DNA of 64,000 bases from Leifsonia shinshuensis (GTDB lineage: Bacteria > Actinomycetota > Actinomycetes > Actinomycetales > Microbacteriaceae), in contig NZ_JAHHZQ010000002.1 in assembly GCF_022606355.1 (NCBI RefSeq), positions 496,001 through 560,000 on the forward strand, read 5' to 3'. Below are positions 35,547 to 43,585 of the stretch, in pieces. Position numbers and translations under genes: made by a program. Every line of letters begins with the position of its first letter. The first letter of the stretch is position 1. The notes below the pieces were generated by a model. The model did no database searches, had not been told where the DNA came from, and saw only the letters and a program-made list of their open reading frames with translations.

Positions 35547-35643
35547 GGCGGCACCGTTCAGCGCGTGGACGCTCTAGGGATCACGAGCACGTCGTGGCAT
35601 GCTGGGCGGGGCGCTTCGGGGCGCCAGCTGGAAGGAGAAGCGG

Positions 35644-35997
35644 ATGGCGGTCAGGTTCGCGCTGGATCTGAGTGACGGGCAGCATGTCGAGACGTCGGGC
35701 AACGGTGTCATCGGTCGCAATCCGGCGTCGCACACTCCGGGCACCGAGTTCGACGACCCCGCCCACATCGAGTTGGTGACCGTGCCGGACGACGCCAAGT
35801 CGGTCTCCCGCGCGCACCTGGCCTTCGGCCAGTACGACGGCGTGTTCTGGGTGATGGATCTCGGGTCGGCCAACGGCACGACGATCAGCTACCCCGGCGA
35901 GGGCACCTTCGCCTGCGACCCCAACACCCGGCACGAGGTCGATCCCGGGTCGATCGTGCGCTTCGGGAACGCGTCGTTCGCGCTGAGCCGGCGCTGA
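35644..35997 (+). CDS. FHA-domain protein
   Basis: 117 residues, almost entirely one forkhead-associated domain: GVIGRNP, VSRAHLAF (Ser-x-x-His core, SRAH), DLGSANGT. FHA domains bind phosphothreonine peptides and often serve Ser/Thr kinase pathways. No kinase gene adjacent. ATG 35644 has AAGGAGAAG right upstream; the extension to 35599 is not supported. Stands between the helicase and the heme oxygenase genes. Confidence 0.9.
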   Translation: MAVRFALDLSDGQHVETSGNGVIGRNPASHTPGTEFDDPAHIELVTVPDDAKSVSRAHLAFGQYDGVFWVMDLGSANGTTISYPGEGTFACDPNTRHEVDPGSIVRFGNASFALSRR

Positions 35998-36010
35998 CCC
36001 GCGCCGCGGA

Positions 36011-36661
36011 TCAGGCTGCCGCGGCCTTCGACGCGGCGAGGTCGTCGAACAGCTGCGTGTTGAAGCGGAAGGCCAGCGCCACCTCGGCGATGACGCGGTC
36101 GCGCTCGTCGTCCGTCCAGTCGACGGAGTCGAGCTGGGCCCGGTAGACGTCCTTGAAGACCTTGGGCTTGGCGATGTCGTTGAACAGGTAGAAGCCGACG
36201 CCGTTGGTCTCGAAGCCGTACTGGCGCTGCAGCAGGGTGCGGATGATCTGACCGCCGGACAGGTCGCCGAGGTACCGCGTGTAGTGGTGCGCGACGAAGC
36301 CCCCGGGCCAGGTGCTGCCGACCTCGCGGATGCGAGCGGTGTAGCGCAGAGTGCTCGGGAGTGCCGTGACCCGGTCGCGCCAGTCGGTGCCGATGAGGAA
36401 CTCGAGGTCGGCCTCGATCGCGGGGAGGCGGGTCAGCTTCGGGCTGATGAAGAGCGTGGCGACGGGGTCGTCGGCCAACCACCCGGCGGCCTCCTCGAGG
36501 GCGTCGTAGATGTACCAGTGCTGGGTGAGGAGGTGGATGTAGTCCTCACGGCTGCCCTTGCCGCTCATGAGGTCTTGCATGAAGGTCGCACCCTCGCTCT
36601 GCTCGTGTACGGTGCGGGTGCGCTCGCGGAGCGCCTGTGAGAAGGGGATCAGTTCGGCCAC
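36011..36661 (-). CDS. hmuO: Biliverdin-producing heme oxygenase
   Basis: 216 residues. Cleaves heme to biliverdin, CO and iron, used for iron acquisition from heme. Proximal heme ligand His19 in RTVHEQSE, distal helix glycines in LGDLSGGQ, and FYLFNDIAKPKVFKDVYR near the end; length matches corynebacterial HmuO. GTG 36661 follows CTGGAGA by 5 nt. An almost perfect DtxR/IdeR box lies 14 bp upstream of the start, so the gene should be repressed when iron is plentiful. No heme importer is adjacent. Confidence 0.95.
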   Translation of the reverse strand: MAELIPFSQALRERTRTVHEQSEGATFMQDLMSGKGSREDYIHLLTQHWYIYDALEEAAGWLADDPVATLFISPKLTRLPAIEADLEFLIGTDWRDRVTALPSTLRYTARIREVGSTWPGGFVAHHYTRYLGDLSGGQIIRTLLQRQYGFETNGVGFYLFNDIAKPKVFKDVYRAQLDSVDWTDDERDRVIAEVALAFRFNTQLFDDLAASKAAAA

Positions 36662-36674
36662 GATGGTCTCCAGG

Positions 36675-36693
36675 TCAGGTAAGGCTTACCTAA
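36675..36693 (-). promoter_or_regulatory. DtxR/IdeR iron box upstream of hmuO
   Basis: On the minus strand TTAGGTAAGCCTTACCTGA, a 19-bp palindrome with one mismatch, close to the DtxR consensus TTAGGTTAGCCTAACCTAA. Overlaps the likely promoter of hmuO. Confidence 0.9.
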
Positions 36694-36730
36694 GTCTGGC
36701 GGGGATGGGCTGTGTCGTCAACCCGGTGGG

Positions 36731-37249
36731 TCAGTGGTGGTGATGCACGGTGACCGCTGCGACGCCGGCGTCGGTCGCGCCGAGCGCCGGGATGGTCAGA
36801 GCGCAGACCGCGCACGCGCTCACGGTGAGAGCGCTGACGAATCGGAGTGCTCCGGCACTCCGGCGCACCGGCGTCCCCCGCCGCAGCACGACGGCCGCCG
36901 TGGTCGCGATGGCGAGATCCAGGAGCGAGGCGGCGCCCATCGGGACGAGCGGGAGCTCCAGCACCGTGCCCGACGAGGCGGTCGCGCCGACGACGGCGAG
37001 AGCGGCCCACACCCCGAGCGGCGCGAGCGCGAGCGCGGGGGCGACCGCGAACAGCGGAGGCCGGTCCCTGGCGAGCGTGGCAACCGCCCAGGCGAGCTCA
37101 CCCGTCGCGATCCCGACCAGGATCAGCAGTAGCGGCAGAGGTGCGCTGGGGGCCAGGGCGGCGTGCAGCAGCCCGGCCCCCAGCGCGGCCACGGCGAGGA
37201 AGGCCCTGGTCGCCGGAGCGACAGGGGCGGACCCCGACATCCTGCTCAT
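36731..37249 (-). CDS. Membrane protein of unknown function with C-terminal His4
   Basis: 172 residues, about five hydrophobic helices; Ala/Leu/Val-rich, with LLHAALAPSAPLPLLLILVGIATGELAWAVATLARDRPP. The C-terminus is TVHHHH. No family recognised. Two starts are possible, ATG 37249 (MSRMSG) and ATG 37240; the first is used. Directly downstream of the DUF4383 gene (22-bp gap), so both are probably co-transcribed. Its end faces nothing but the short hmuO upstream region. Confidence 0.65.
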   Translation of the reverse strand: MSRMSGSAPVAPATRAFLAVAALGAGLLHAALAPSAPLPLLLILVGIATGELAWAVATLARDRPPLFAVAPALALAPLGVWAALAVVGATASSGTVLELPLVPMGAASLLDLAIATTAAVVLRRGTPVRRSAGALRFVSALTVSACAVCALTIPALGATDAGVAAVTVHHHH

Positions 37250-37271
37250 GGGAAGTGCCGTGGCCGGTCGG

Positions 37272-37685
37272 TCAGGCGGTCGCCGACGTGGCGCGCACGG
37301 TCCGCTCGGCGCCGAGACCGACACCGAGGAGCACGATCGCGCTCACCAGGTGGAGGAAGTGGTCGGGCGTGTTCAAGGCGAGGATGTTCGCCCCCGTGCC
37401 GACCAGGAAGAAGCCGACGATGCCGAGCAGCAGGTAGACGGCGCCGACGGTGATGTTGACGGCCTTCGCGGCTGCCGCTCTGGTGAGGCCGGCGATGAGC
37501 AGCGCCGCGCCGATCAACAGGTGGGCGATGTTGTGCAGCGGGTTGACCTCGAAGATGCCGAGGATCAAGCCGCCCTGGGTCGCCACGAAGCCGACGCCGC
37601 CGGTGAAGGCGAAGCCGAGCAGGCCGACCAGCAGATAGACCGCGCCGAAGACGGTCGCGACCAGGCGATTCGGTGATGTGCGCAT
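37272..37685 (-). CDS. DUF4383 membrane protein
   Basis: 137 residues with four helices; the family pattern FGAVYLLVGLLGF...LILGIFEVNPLHNIAHLLIGAALL and GAVYLLLGIVGFF is clear. Function unknown; common in actinobacteria and cyanobacteria. CCAAGGAGGAACGACAC before ATG 37685 is a strong ribosome site. Confidence 0.88.
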   Translation of the reverse strand: MRTSPNRLVATVFGAVYLLVGLLGFAFTGGVGFVATQGGLILGIFEVNPLHNIAHLLIGAALLIAGLTRAAAAKAVNITVGAVYLLLGIVGFFLVGTGANILALNTPDHFLHLVSAIVLLGVGLGAERTVRATSATA

Positions 37686-37856
37686 GTGTCGTTCCTCCTT
37701 GGAAGACGGCGCGCGGCCTGCGCGCCTCGGAGGGGATTCGGCGCCGTGGCCGGATCGGATTGGACACGATCGGGCCTAGTCGCCGTGGCCCTCGCGCGGG
37801 CTACAATCGCTGCACGAGGCCCGCGGGGGGCCCGGTCACGAACATCGGGGGAAGCG

Positions 37857-39128
37857 ATGCAGCGACGTTCCCGCCTGCTCCGGGCGGTTCTCGGTGCGTC
37901 GGCCGCAGTGCTGGCGGTGGCGCTCGCCGGATGCGCCTCCACGACGGCCGACCCCGGCTTCCCTCCCCAGCAGCCGGGCGGGTTTCCCTCCGACGTGACC
38001 GCACGACTCACGGCCGCGGTGACGGATGCCATCGGCCAGTCGGGCGGATCTGCGGGCATCGTCGGGGTCTGGGCGCCGTGGGCCGGGAGCTGGACGACAG
38101 CGATCGGCACGACGACCCGCGGAGGTTCGACACCGGTCACGCCGTCGATGACGTTCAGGATCGGCCAGCTCACCACCCCGATGACGTGCACCGTGCTCCT
38201 CGAGCTCGTCGACGACGGCACCGTGCAGCTGGACGACCCTGTCTCGAAGTGGCTGCCCGGGTTGGTGGGGGTCGGCGGCGTGACCCTGCGCGAGCTCTGT
38301 CAGAACACGTCGGGGATCGGCGACTACGCGGCGCAGCTGCACGGCGAGTTCCTCGCCAACCCGACCCGGTACTGGCCCCCGCTCGAGCTCGCGAGCGACG
38401 GGATCGCGACGGCCCGCACCGGGAGCCCGGGAGCGCGCTACGCTCCCTCGCAGACCAACGCCGTGCTGGTGGGGATGGCCCTGCAGAACGCCACCGACAG
38501 CAACTGGCAGCAGCTCTACTCCAGCCGCGTGTTCTCGCGGCTGGACATGTCGGCGTCGACGCTCCCGGACAACGGCGTGCTCACCGTGCCGGGAGAGCAC
38601 CCCGCCGGGTACGCCGCCGCGCTCGACGCCGCCGGTGCGCCGCTCTGCGATCAGGTCCGAGAGGTCACCGCGCTGTCGCCGTCGATGGGCTGGACTGCGG
38701 CCGGCGTCGTGTCGAACGTTCCCGACCTCAAGGCCTTCGCGCAGGCGCTCGCGGGCGGGTCACTGCTCAGCAGCCGGTCGGCGGACGCCCAGAACACCAC
38801 GGTCGGAGCCGGCTCGTCCTGGCTCGGGTACGGCCTGGGTGTACAGGTCGTCGGGCCGTTGCGCGGCGGGGCGGCGGCCGTCCCCGGCTACCTGACGGCG
38901 ATGTACGCCGACCCGTCGTCCGGCCTCACGATCGTCGCGGCGGTCAACAACTCGACGCCGGGCGCGGGCTTCGCGCAGGGGCTGGCACAGCGGCTCGCCT
39001 CGATCGTGTCGAAGGTGCCCGCCGTGAAGAAGGGCGCCAAAGCGGTGGCAGCACTCCCCTGGTCAGAGGATCAGGCCGTGGCGGCGATGAAGGCGGCCGC
39101 ACCGTGCCCCACTCCCGCGGCGAAGTAG
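37857..39128 (+). CDS. Catalytically degenerate beta-lactamase-fold lipoprotein (pseudoenzyme)
   Basis: 423 residues, lipobox LAGC (Cys26). It aligns along its length with the three hydrolases at 590-4555 (FRIG..., VLLELVDDGTVQLDDPVSKWLPG, LCQNTSGIGDY, NAVLVGMAL), but the active site is gone. Where they have SxxK it reads QLTT (Gln104, Thr107); where they have YSN it reads PSQ (197-199); the HTG/HAG motif is replaced by GGAAAVPGY. The frame is intact with a signal peptide, GGGGGAAG ribosome site and TACAAT (37802-37807) as possible -10, so it is not a decaying gene. It probably binds a ligand or partner instead of hydrolysing. Confidence 0.8.
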   Translation: MQRRSRLLRAVLGASAAVLAVALAGCASTTADPGFPPQQPGGFPSDVTARLTAAVTDAIGQSGGSAGIVGVWAPWAGSWTTAIGTTTRGGSTPVTPSMTFRIGQLTTPMTCTVLLELVDDGTVQLDDPVSKWLPGLVGVGGVTLRELCQNTSGIGDYAAQLHGEFLANPTRYWPPLELASDGIATARTGSPGARYAPSQTNAVLVGMALQNATDSNWQQLYSSRVFSRLDMSASTLPDNGVLTVPGEHPAGYAAALDAAGAPLCDQVREVTALSPSMGWTAAGVVSNVPDLKAFAQALAGGSLLSSRSADAQNTTVGAGSSWLGYGLGVQVVGPLRGGAAAVPGYLTAMYADPSSGLTIVAAVNNSTPGAGFAQGLAQRLASIVSKVPAVKKGAKAVAALPWSEDQAVAAMKAAAPCPTPAAK

Positions 39129-39197
39129 CCGTCGAGGCGGCGTGAACTGCGACGAAGTGCACCGAGTGGTCGGAGGATCCGCCGTCTCGATCAGAGG

Positions 39198-39581
39198 TCA
39201 GGCGCCGGCGAGGGCCGCGAGCTCGGCGCGGACAGGCAGGGCGTCGTCGTCGAGCACGAGTTGGATGGCCGAGCCGTCCGCCCGGTTGACGACGATCGGG
39301 GCGAGCAGGTTGACGGTGCTGCCCTCGCGCGACGGCGTGACCACGACCAGCAGCATGGCCTCCTCCGGCGCGCCGATCCCGAGCTCCGCAGCGCGGTCGT
39401 CCGGCAGCTCGGGCGAGTACCCGGGCAGGTGCACTTCCGCGTCGATCGTGAAGAGGCGTACCTCAGGGCGCTCGACGGACGACAGAGAATAGAGACCGTC
39501 CGCCCCGGCGACGGCGGTGAGCTCGAACGCGGCGAGCGGCTCCAGGCCGGGCGGCGGGACGACGAACCGGACGGCGCTCAT
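39198..39581 (-). CDS. fliW: Flagellar assembly factor FliW
   Basis: 127 residues. FliW binds flagellin and, in other bacteria, antagonises CsrA. Family features: FVVPPPGLEPLAAFEL, an LFTIDAEVHLPGYSPELPDDRAAELG core and LLVVVTP...NLLAPIVVNRADGSAIQLVLDD. Overlaps the flgL stop by 4 bp, last gene of the flgN-flgK-flgL-fliW operon. A csrA gene, its usual neighbour, is not in this window. Confidence 0.93.
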   Translation of the reverse strand: MSAVRFVVPPPGLEPLAAFELTAVAGADGLYSLSSVERPEVRLFTIDAEVHLPGYSPELPDDRAAELGIGAPEEAMLLVVVTPSREGSTVNLLAPIVVNRADGSAIQLVLDDDALPVRAELAALAGA

Positions 39582-40462
39582 CGGAGGAAGTCCATCAGCG
39601 TCGGCTGGAGCACGCGTGCGGTCACGGCGATGGCAGTCTGATAGTTGACGTCCTGCGTCTTGAGGTCGAGAAGGACCTTGCTCAGGTCGACGTCCTCCAG
39701 GCTCGCCCGCTGCGACTCCAGCGAGATGGCTCCGGAGGCGAGGGCGTCCTTCGCCTTGTCCAGGCGGGTCTGGCGTCCGCCGATCTCCGCGTGCTCTCCC
39801 ACGATCGCCTTCATCCTGTTGTCGATCTCCGCCAGCCTCGGACCCACGTTCACCCCCGAGCGCAGGTCGCTGACGGTGTTGTCGATCAGGGCGAACACCG
39901 ACGAGGCGCCGGTGCCGAATGCGGCGGCGCCGTCGGCGTCGACCCGAACGGTCGCGTCCGGCCCGATCCTGCGCTCCACTGTACTGGCAGCCGACCCGGT
40001 GAACGAGTAGTCGGGCTGGAAGGCGACGCCGGCGTCCGAGTTGCCCGCGAAGACCGTGCGGCCCTGGTAGGTGGTGTTCGCCAGCGAGAGGAGGCTCTTC
40101 TTGATGCCCTCGAGCTCGGTGGCGATCGACTCCTTGGCCTCGGGAGACAGCGAGCCGTCGTTCGCGCCCTGGACCGTGAGATCGCGGAAGCGGCGCATGA
40201 GCGCCTCCACGCCCGTGAGCGCCGAGTCGGCGGTGTTCAGCCAGCCGTCGCCGTTGTCGGCGTTGCGCTGGTACTGAGTCGTGGCGGCCTGGCCGGAGCG
40301 CACGTTGAGCGCGCTCGCGGTCGCCGTGGGGTCGTCGGACGGCCGGGTCAGCTGCTTCTGGCTCGTCGCCTGGTCGTAGAGCTTGGCCTGACGCTGCAGG
40401 CTGAGCTGCAGGTTGTGCTGGGCGTTCGCCGTCTGCGTTGCGTTCGTGACACGGGTGAACAC
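39578..40462 (-). CDS. flgL: Flagellar hook-filament junction protein FlgL
   Basis: 294 residues. Start GTG 40462 (MFTRVTNATQTANAQHNLQLSLQRQAKLYDQATSQKQLTRPSDDP), with GGGAGGT just upstream inside the flgK stop region. The flagellin-like N-terminal helix and the C-terminal helix (SLEDVDLSKVLLDLKTQDVNYQTAIAVTARVLQPTLMDFLR) are both present. Links hook and filament together with FlgK. Frame extension into flgK is spurious. Confidence 0.94.
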   Translation of the reverse strand: MFTRVTNATQTANAQHNLQLSLQRQAKLYDQATSQKQLTRPSDDPTATASALNVRSGQAATTQYQRNADNGDGWLNTADSALTGVEALMRRFRDLTVQGANDGSLSPEAKESIATELEGIKKSLLSLANTTYQGRTVFAGNSDAGVAFQPDYSFTGSAASTVERRIGPDATVRVDADGAAAFGTGASSVFALIDNTVSDLRSGVNVGPRLAEIDNRMKAIVGEHAEIGGRQTRLDKAKDALASGAISLESQRASLEDVDLSKVLLDLKTQDVNYQTAIAVTARVLQPTLMDFLR

Positions 40463-40464
40463 GA

Positions 40465-41889
40465 TTACCTCCCGACCAGTCCGGTGTGGTTGATGAGCAC
40501 GTCCAGCGTCTCGTCCACGGCCGTCATCACCCGGGCGGCGCCCTGGTACGCGTGCTGGAACGTGAGCATGCTCATGTTCTCCTCGTCGAGGTCGACGGAG
40601 GAGTTGGCGAGCTGCGCGCTGGTCGCGGAGCTCGTCGCGAGATCGGCGAGATCCGACTGCTGCTGCTCGGTCTTGCTGGCGATACCGATGCGGACCACGA
40701 ATGCCGACCACTGCTTGTCGACCGCGTTGGTGCCCGTGCCGAGTTTCGAGATCGCGTCGGCGATGCTGCCGTCCGCGCCTCCGGCCCCCGGCGTCCCTGT
40801 GGCGATCTGCGAGACGGAGGTGGGGACGACCGAGAGGCCGAGCGCCGCCGGCTTGGAAGCGTCGATGGCGAAGAAGTCGAGACCGGTCGCACCGGTCGGG
40901 GTCGATCCGGTGCTGTGCACGGCGTTGACCCGCTGAGCCAGGGTCGCCGCGAAGGCGTTGTAGCCGGCGGCGGCCTCGGCGAGCACGCCGCCGGTGCCGG
41001 TCGCATCGGCGGGAGCGAGGGTGGAGATCGCACCGGCGATCTGGCCGCCCTCGAGCGCGATCGCGGAGCCGGGTCGGTGCGCCCATTCCAGCTGCACCGG
41101 ACTGCCGCCGGCATCGGCCATGCGCTGCGCGCCGGCGAGCTGCACCGCGTTCGCCGTCGTGCCGCTCACCAGGGCGTTGCCGCCCACCAGCACATCCACG
41201 GTGCCATCGGGGTTCGGCCGCACGACTCCCCCGGCGAGGTTCGCGAGCTGGGTCGTCAGCACGTCGCGCCGATCCATCAGTTCGTTCGCCGAGGCGCCGG
41301 AGGCCACCGCCTGCCGGATGCGGCCGTTGAGGTCGGCGACCTCGGAGGCCGCCCGATTGACGTCGTCGACCATCCCTGCGGCGTTCTGTCGCAGGGCGGT
41401 CCACTGGTCGTCCACGGCGCGGTAGCCCGTCGCGATCTGGGTGACGAGGCTGCCGGCGCGGCCGAGCAGCACACCCGCGGGGGCCTGGTCGCCCGCCTGG
41501 TTCGAGACATCGCTCCAGGCCGACCAGAACTTCTGCAGCTGATCCGAGATCCCGTTGGTGCCCGGCTCGTTCAGCGAATCCTCCAGCGAGGTCAGTGCCT
41601 TGGCCCGCACCGAGGAGTAGCCCGAGAGCGCCGTCGTGCTGCGCACCCGGGCGTCGAGGGCGGCGTCATCGAGCCGTTGGATGCCGTCGACGCTGACCCC
41701 CTGGCCGGGCCGGACGCCCCCGGTGAAGAGGCCGGCGGAGGTGAGGGCTGGCACCCCGGAGGTGGAGACCCGCTGCCGGGTGTAGCCGGCGGTGTTGGCG
41801 TTCACCAGGTTCTGGCCGACGACGTCGAGGCCTGCCTTGGCCGCGACCAGGCCGGTGTACGCGGTGTTGAGTCCGCTGAAGGTGCTCAT
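40465..41889 (-). CDS. flgK: Flagellar hook-associated protein FlgK (HAP1)
   Basis: 474 residues. N-terminal rod/hook motif FSGLNTAYTGLVAAKAGLDVVGQNLVNANTAGYTRQRV and C-terminal helix (SSVDLDEENMSMLTFQHAYQGAARVMTAVDETLDVLINHTG). First junction protein on the hook. Its TAA is two bases before the flgL start, four bases after the flgN stop region. Confidence 0.95.
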   Translation of the reverse strand: MSTFSGLNTAYTGLVAAKAGLDVVGQNLVNANTAGYTRQRVSTSGVPALTSAGLFTGGVRPGQGVSVDGIQRLDDAALDARVRSTTALSGYSSVRAKALTSLEDSLNEPGTNGISDQLQKFWSAWSDVSNQAGDQAPAGVLLGRAGSLVTQIATGYRAVDDQWTALRQNAAGMVDDVNRAASEVADLNGRIRQAVASGASANELMDRRDVLTTQLANLAGGVVRPNPDGTVDVLVGGNALVSGTTANAVQLAGAQRMADAGGSPVQLEWAHRPGSAIALEGGQIAGAISTLAPADATGTGGVLAEAAAGYNAFAATLAQRVNAVHSTGSTPTGATGLDFFAIDASKPAALGLSVVPTSVSQIATGTPGAGGADGSIADAISKLGTGTNAVDKQWSAFVVRIGIASKTEQQQSDLADLATSSATSAQLANSSVDLDEENMSMLTFQHAYQGAARVMTAVDETLDVLINHTGLVGR

Positions 41890-41893
41890 CGTC

Positions 41894-42388
41894 TCACGCC
41901 TCCGTGTCGAAGAGGCGTCCGCCGGCGTCGCCCGAGCGGCTCTCCCCCGCGGCGCCGTAGACGCCGGCGTCGGGGCCGGAGCCGGACAGGCCGTTCAGCG
42001 TCTCCTGGGTCGACCGAGCCGCCTCCCGCAGGAGGCGCTCATTGGTGTCGCGCACGTCGGCGATCTGGCCGGTGAGCTCGGTCATCGCGGTCAGGTGGGA
42101 GGCGAAGATGTCGGACCAGATGCCGTCAGGAGCGCCGGCGGCCAGCTCGCGGAGGGTCGCCTCCGGGCTGAGACCCCACTGCTCGGCGACGACGGACACC
42201 TCGATCGTGCGGGCGAGCCCTGCGTCGCGCATGCGCTCCATGACCTGCTCCACCTCTCGGGTGGCGTGCGAGATCCAGCGCGACTTGCCGGCGATGAGCA
42301 GCAGCTGCTCCTCCTCCAGCTTGAACAGCAGCAGCTCCAGCAGCTCGCGCTCCTTCCAGAGCTGAGCGGAGAGTTCGCTCGCGGCCAT
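41894..42388 (-). CDS. flgN: Putative FlgN-type flagellar chaperone
   Basis: Upstream of flgK as flgN is in most flagellar operons. Residues 1-95 form a leucine/glutamate-rich coiled-coil-like helix (LWKERELLELLLFKLEEEQLLLIAGKSRWISHATREVEQVMERMR) typical of FlgN; the C-terminal 40 residues are Gly/Ser/Asp-rich. FlgN chaperones FlgK and FlgL to the export gate. ATG 42388 (MAASELSAQLW) with AGGAG is used (164 residues); a GTG at 42424 adds 12 residues and has GAGGG, so it cannot be excluded. Confidence 0.8.
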   Translation of the reverse strand: MAASELSAQLWKERELLELLLFKLEEEQLLLIAGKSRWISHATREVEQVMERMRDAGLARTIEVSVVAEQWGLSPEATLRELAAGAPDGIWSDIFASHLTAMTELTGQIADVRDTNERLLREAARSTQETLNGLSGSGPDAGVYGAAGESRSGDAGGRLFDTEA

Positions 42389-42470
42389 GTCGCTCCTGAC
42401 GTCCTCGTGAGTCGTTGTGCGCACTGAATCCCTCGGTCCGTGGCGGAACGGGTGTCCGCCTCATGGGGGA

Positions 42471-42497
42471 CCATCGGCACCGGTCGCCCCGATGTTA
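42471..42497 (-). promoter_or_regulatory. Sigma-28-type promoter of the flgN-flgK-flgL-fliW operon
   Basis: On the minus strand TAAC (42494-42497), 15 bp, GCCGATGG (42471-42478). Matches the classic TAAA-N15-GCCGATAA except for the last bases. It lies 82 bp before ATG 42388 (46 bp before GTG 42424). Confidence 0.8.
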
Positions 42498-42556
42498 GGC
42501 GGGCGGCCCTATGAAATCCCTCAGGCCGTACCGGCTCGGGGCGACCACACAGTATT

Positions 42557-42593
42557 CCCCGTACTGGGGGTAGGTCCTGCCCCGTAGTGGGGG
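42557..42593. promoter_or_regulatory. Tandem operator-like repeats CCCCGTASTGGGGG
   Basis: CCCCGTACTGGGGG (42557-42570) and CCCCGTAGTGGGGG (42580-42593). Each is itself a near palindrome (CCCC-N5-GGGG) and the pair has a 23-bp period, about two helical turns, so a dimeric regulator could bind both on the same face of the helix. Between divergent flagellar operons. Confidence 0.65.
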
Positions 42594-42770
42594 CATCGAC
42601 GTCGCGACCTGAAAGGACTCGCATTGTTACCGTGAACACGAGAAACCCCTAGCACCAGCGTTCGGCACCCGAGTAAGTCCGAGCATCCGAGCACCGCCCG
42701 AGTACCCGCGCCATCCCACCCCGACCGGGATGTTCCGTGGTACCCGTCCGATGAAGAGGGGTCGCCCAGC

Positions 42771-43580
42771 GTGAACCGCACAGAACGAAACACGCTCGTC
42801 GTCGAGAACCTGCCGCTGGTGGGGTACTTGGTCTCCGACCTGTGCTCCCGTGCGACGCACCTGTCGCGCGACGACCTGGCCTCCGCCGGCGCCGTCGCGC
42901 TGGTGACGGCGGCCGAGGCCTACGACGCGACCACGGGCGTGCCCTTCGGCGCCTACGCCCGGACGCGCATCGTCGGCGCACTGGCCGACGAGCTGCGAGC
43001 CAGCGACTGGGCGACGCGATCGGCCCGCAAGCGCATCAAGGAGACGCTGGCCGTTCAGGAGAGCCTCTCGGCAGCGCTCGGTCGCGCGCCGGGAGTCGAC
43101 GAGATCGCCGCGGCGCTCGGTGTCGACCGCGAGACGGCGGCGGCCGGACTCGCCGACGCCGCCCGCTCGGTCACCGCGCTCGACGAGACGGTCGAGTCGG
43201 TGCTCGTCTCCGAGGCCGTGGGCCCGGAGGAGGCGCTGCTCGTCGGCGAGCGGACCGCCTACGTGCGCGCGGCGGTCGCCGCCCTGCCCGACCGGATGCG
43301 CTCCATCGTCGAGGCGATCTACTTCGACGACCGCACGGTCACCGAGATCGCCGAGGAGCTCGGCATCACCCACTCGGCGGTCTCCCAGCAACGTTCGGAG
43401 GCCATCCGGCTCATGCGCGAGGGCATGGCCACGCACTACGCGGACGAGGGCGACCCGGAGGTCATCGAGGCGAAGACCTCTCAGGCTCGGCGCAGCGCCT
43501 ACCTCGCCCGCCTCGCCCAGCACGCCGTGGCGCACCTGCACCCGCACGCCCCCTCCCCCAGCACGGCGCGCGCATCCTGA
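42771..43580 (+). CDS. fliA: Flagellar RNA polymerase sigma factor (sigma-28 / FliA-WhiG type)
   Basis: 269 residues. Region 2 (HLSRDDLASAGAVALVTAAEAYDATTGVPFGAYARTRIVGALADELRASDW), region 3 and region 4 (LPDRMRSIVEAIYFDDRTVTEIAEELGITHSAVSQQRSEAI) are complete. It should read the TAAC-N15-GCCGATAG promoters found at five places in this locus. GTG 42771 was taken as start; GAAGAGGGG lies about 12 nt upstream. Sits between the divergent flgN operon and fliC. The element at 43586-43647 begins five bases after its stop. Confidence 0.92.
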   Translation: MNRTERNTLVVENLPLVGYLVSDLCSRATHLSRDDLASAGAVALVTAAEAYDATTGVPFGAYARTRIVGALADELRASDWATRSARKRIKETLAVQESLSAALGRAPGVDEIAAALGVDRETAAAGLADAARSVTALDETVESVLVSEAVGPEEALLVGERTAYVRAAVAALPDRMRSIVEAIYFDDRTVTEIAEELGITHSAVSQQRSEAIRLMREGMATHYADEGDPEVIEAKTSQARRSAYLARLAQHAVAHLHPHAPSPSTARAS

Positions 43581-43585
43581 GCAGC

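Larger units (their letters stand above)
42389..42770. other. Divergent regulatory region between flgN operon and flagellar sigma gene
   Basis: No gene is supported here. It holds a sigma-28-type promoter towards flgN (42471-42497), two tandem CCCCGTA[C/G]TGGGGG sites (42557-42593), and a long C-rich leader before the sigma factor gene, with repeated CCCGAGTA/CCGAGCA motifs at about 42670-42710. A possible -10 for the sigma gene is TGTTACCGT near 42625, weakly supported. Confidence 0.6.
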
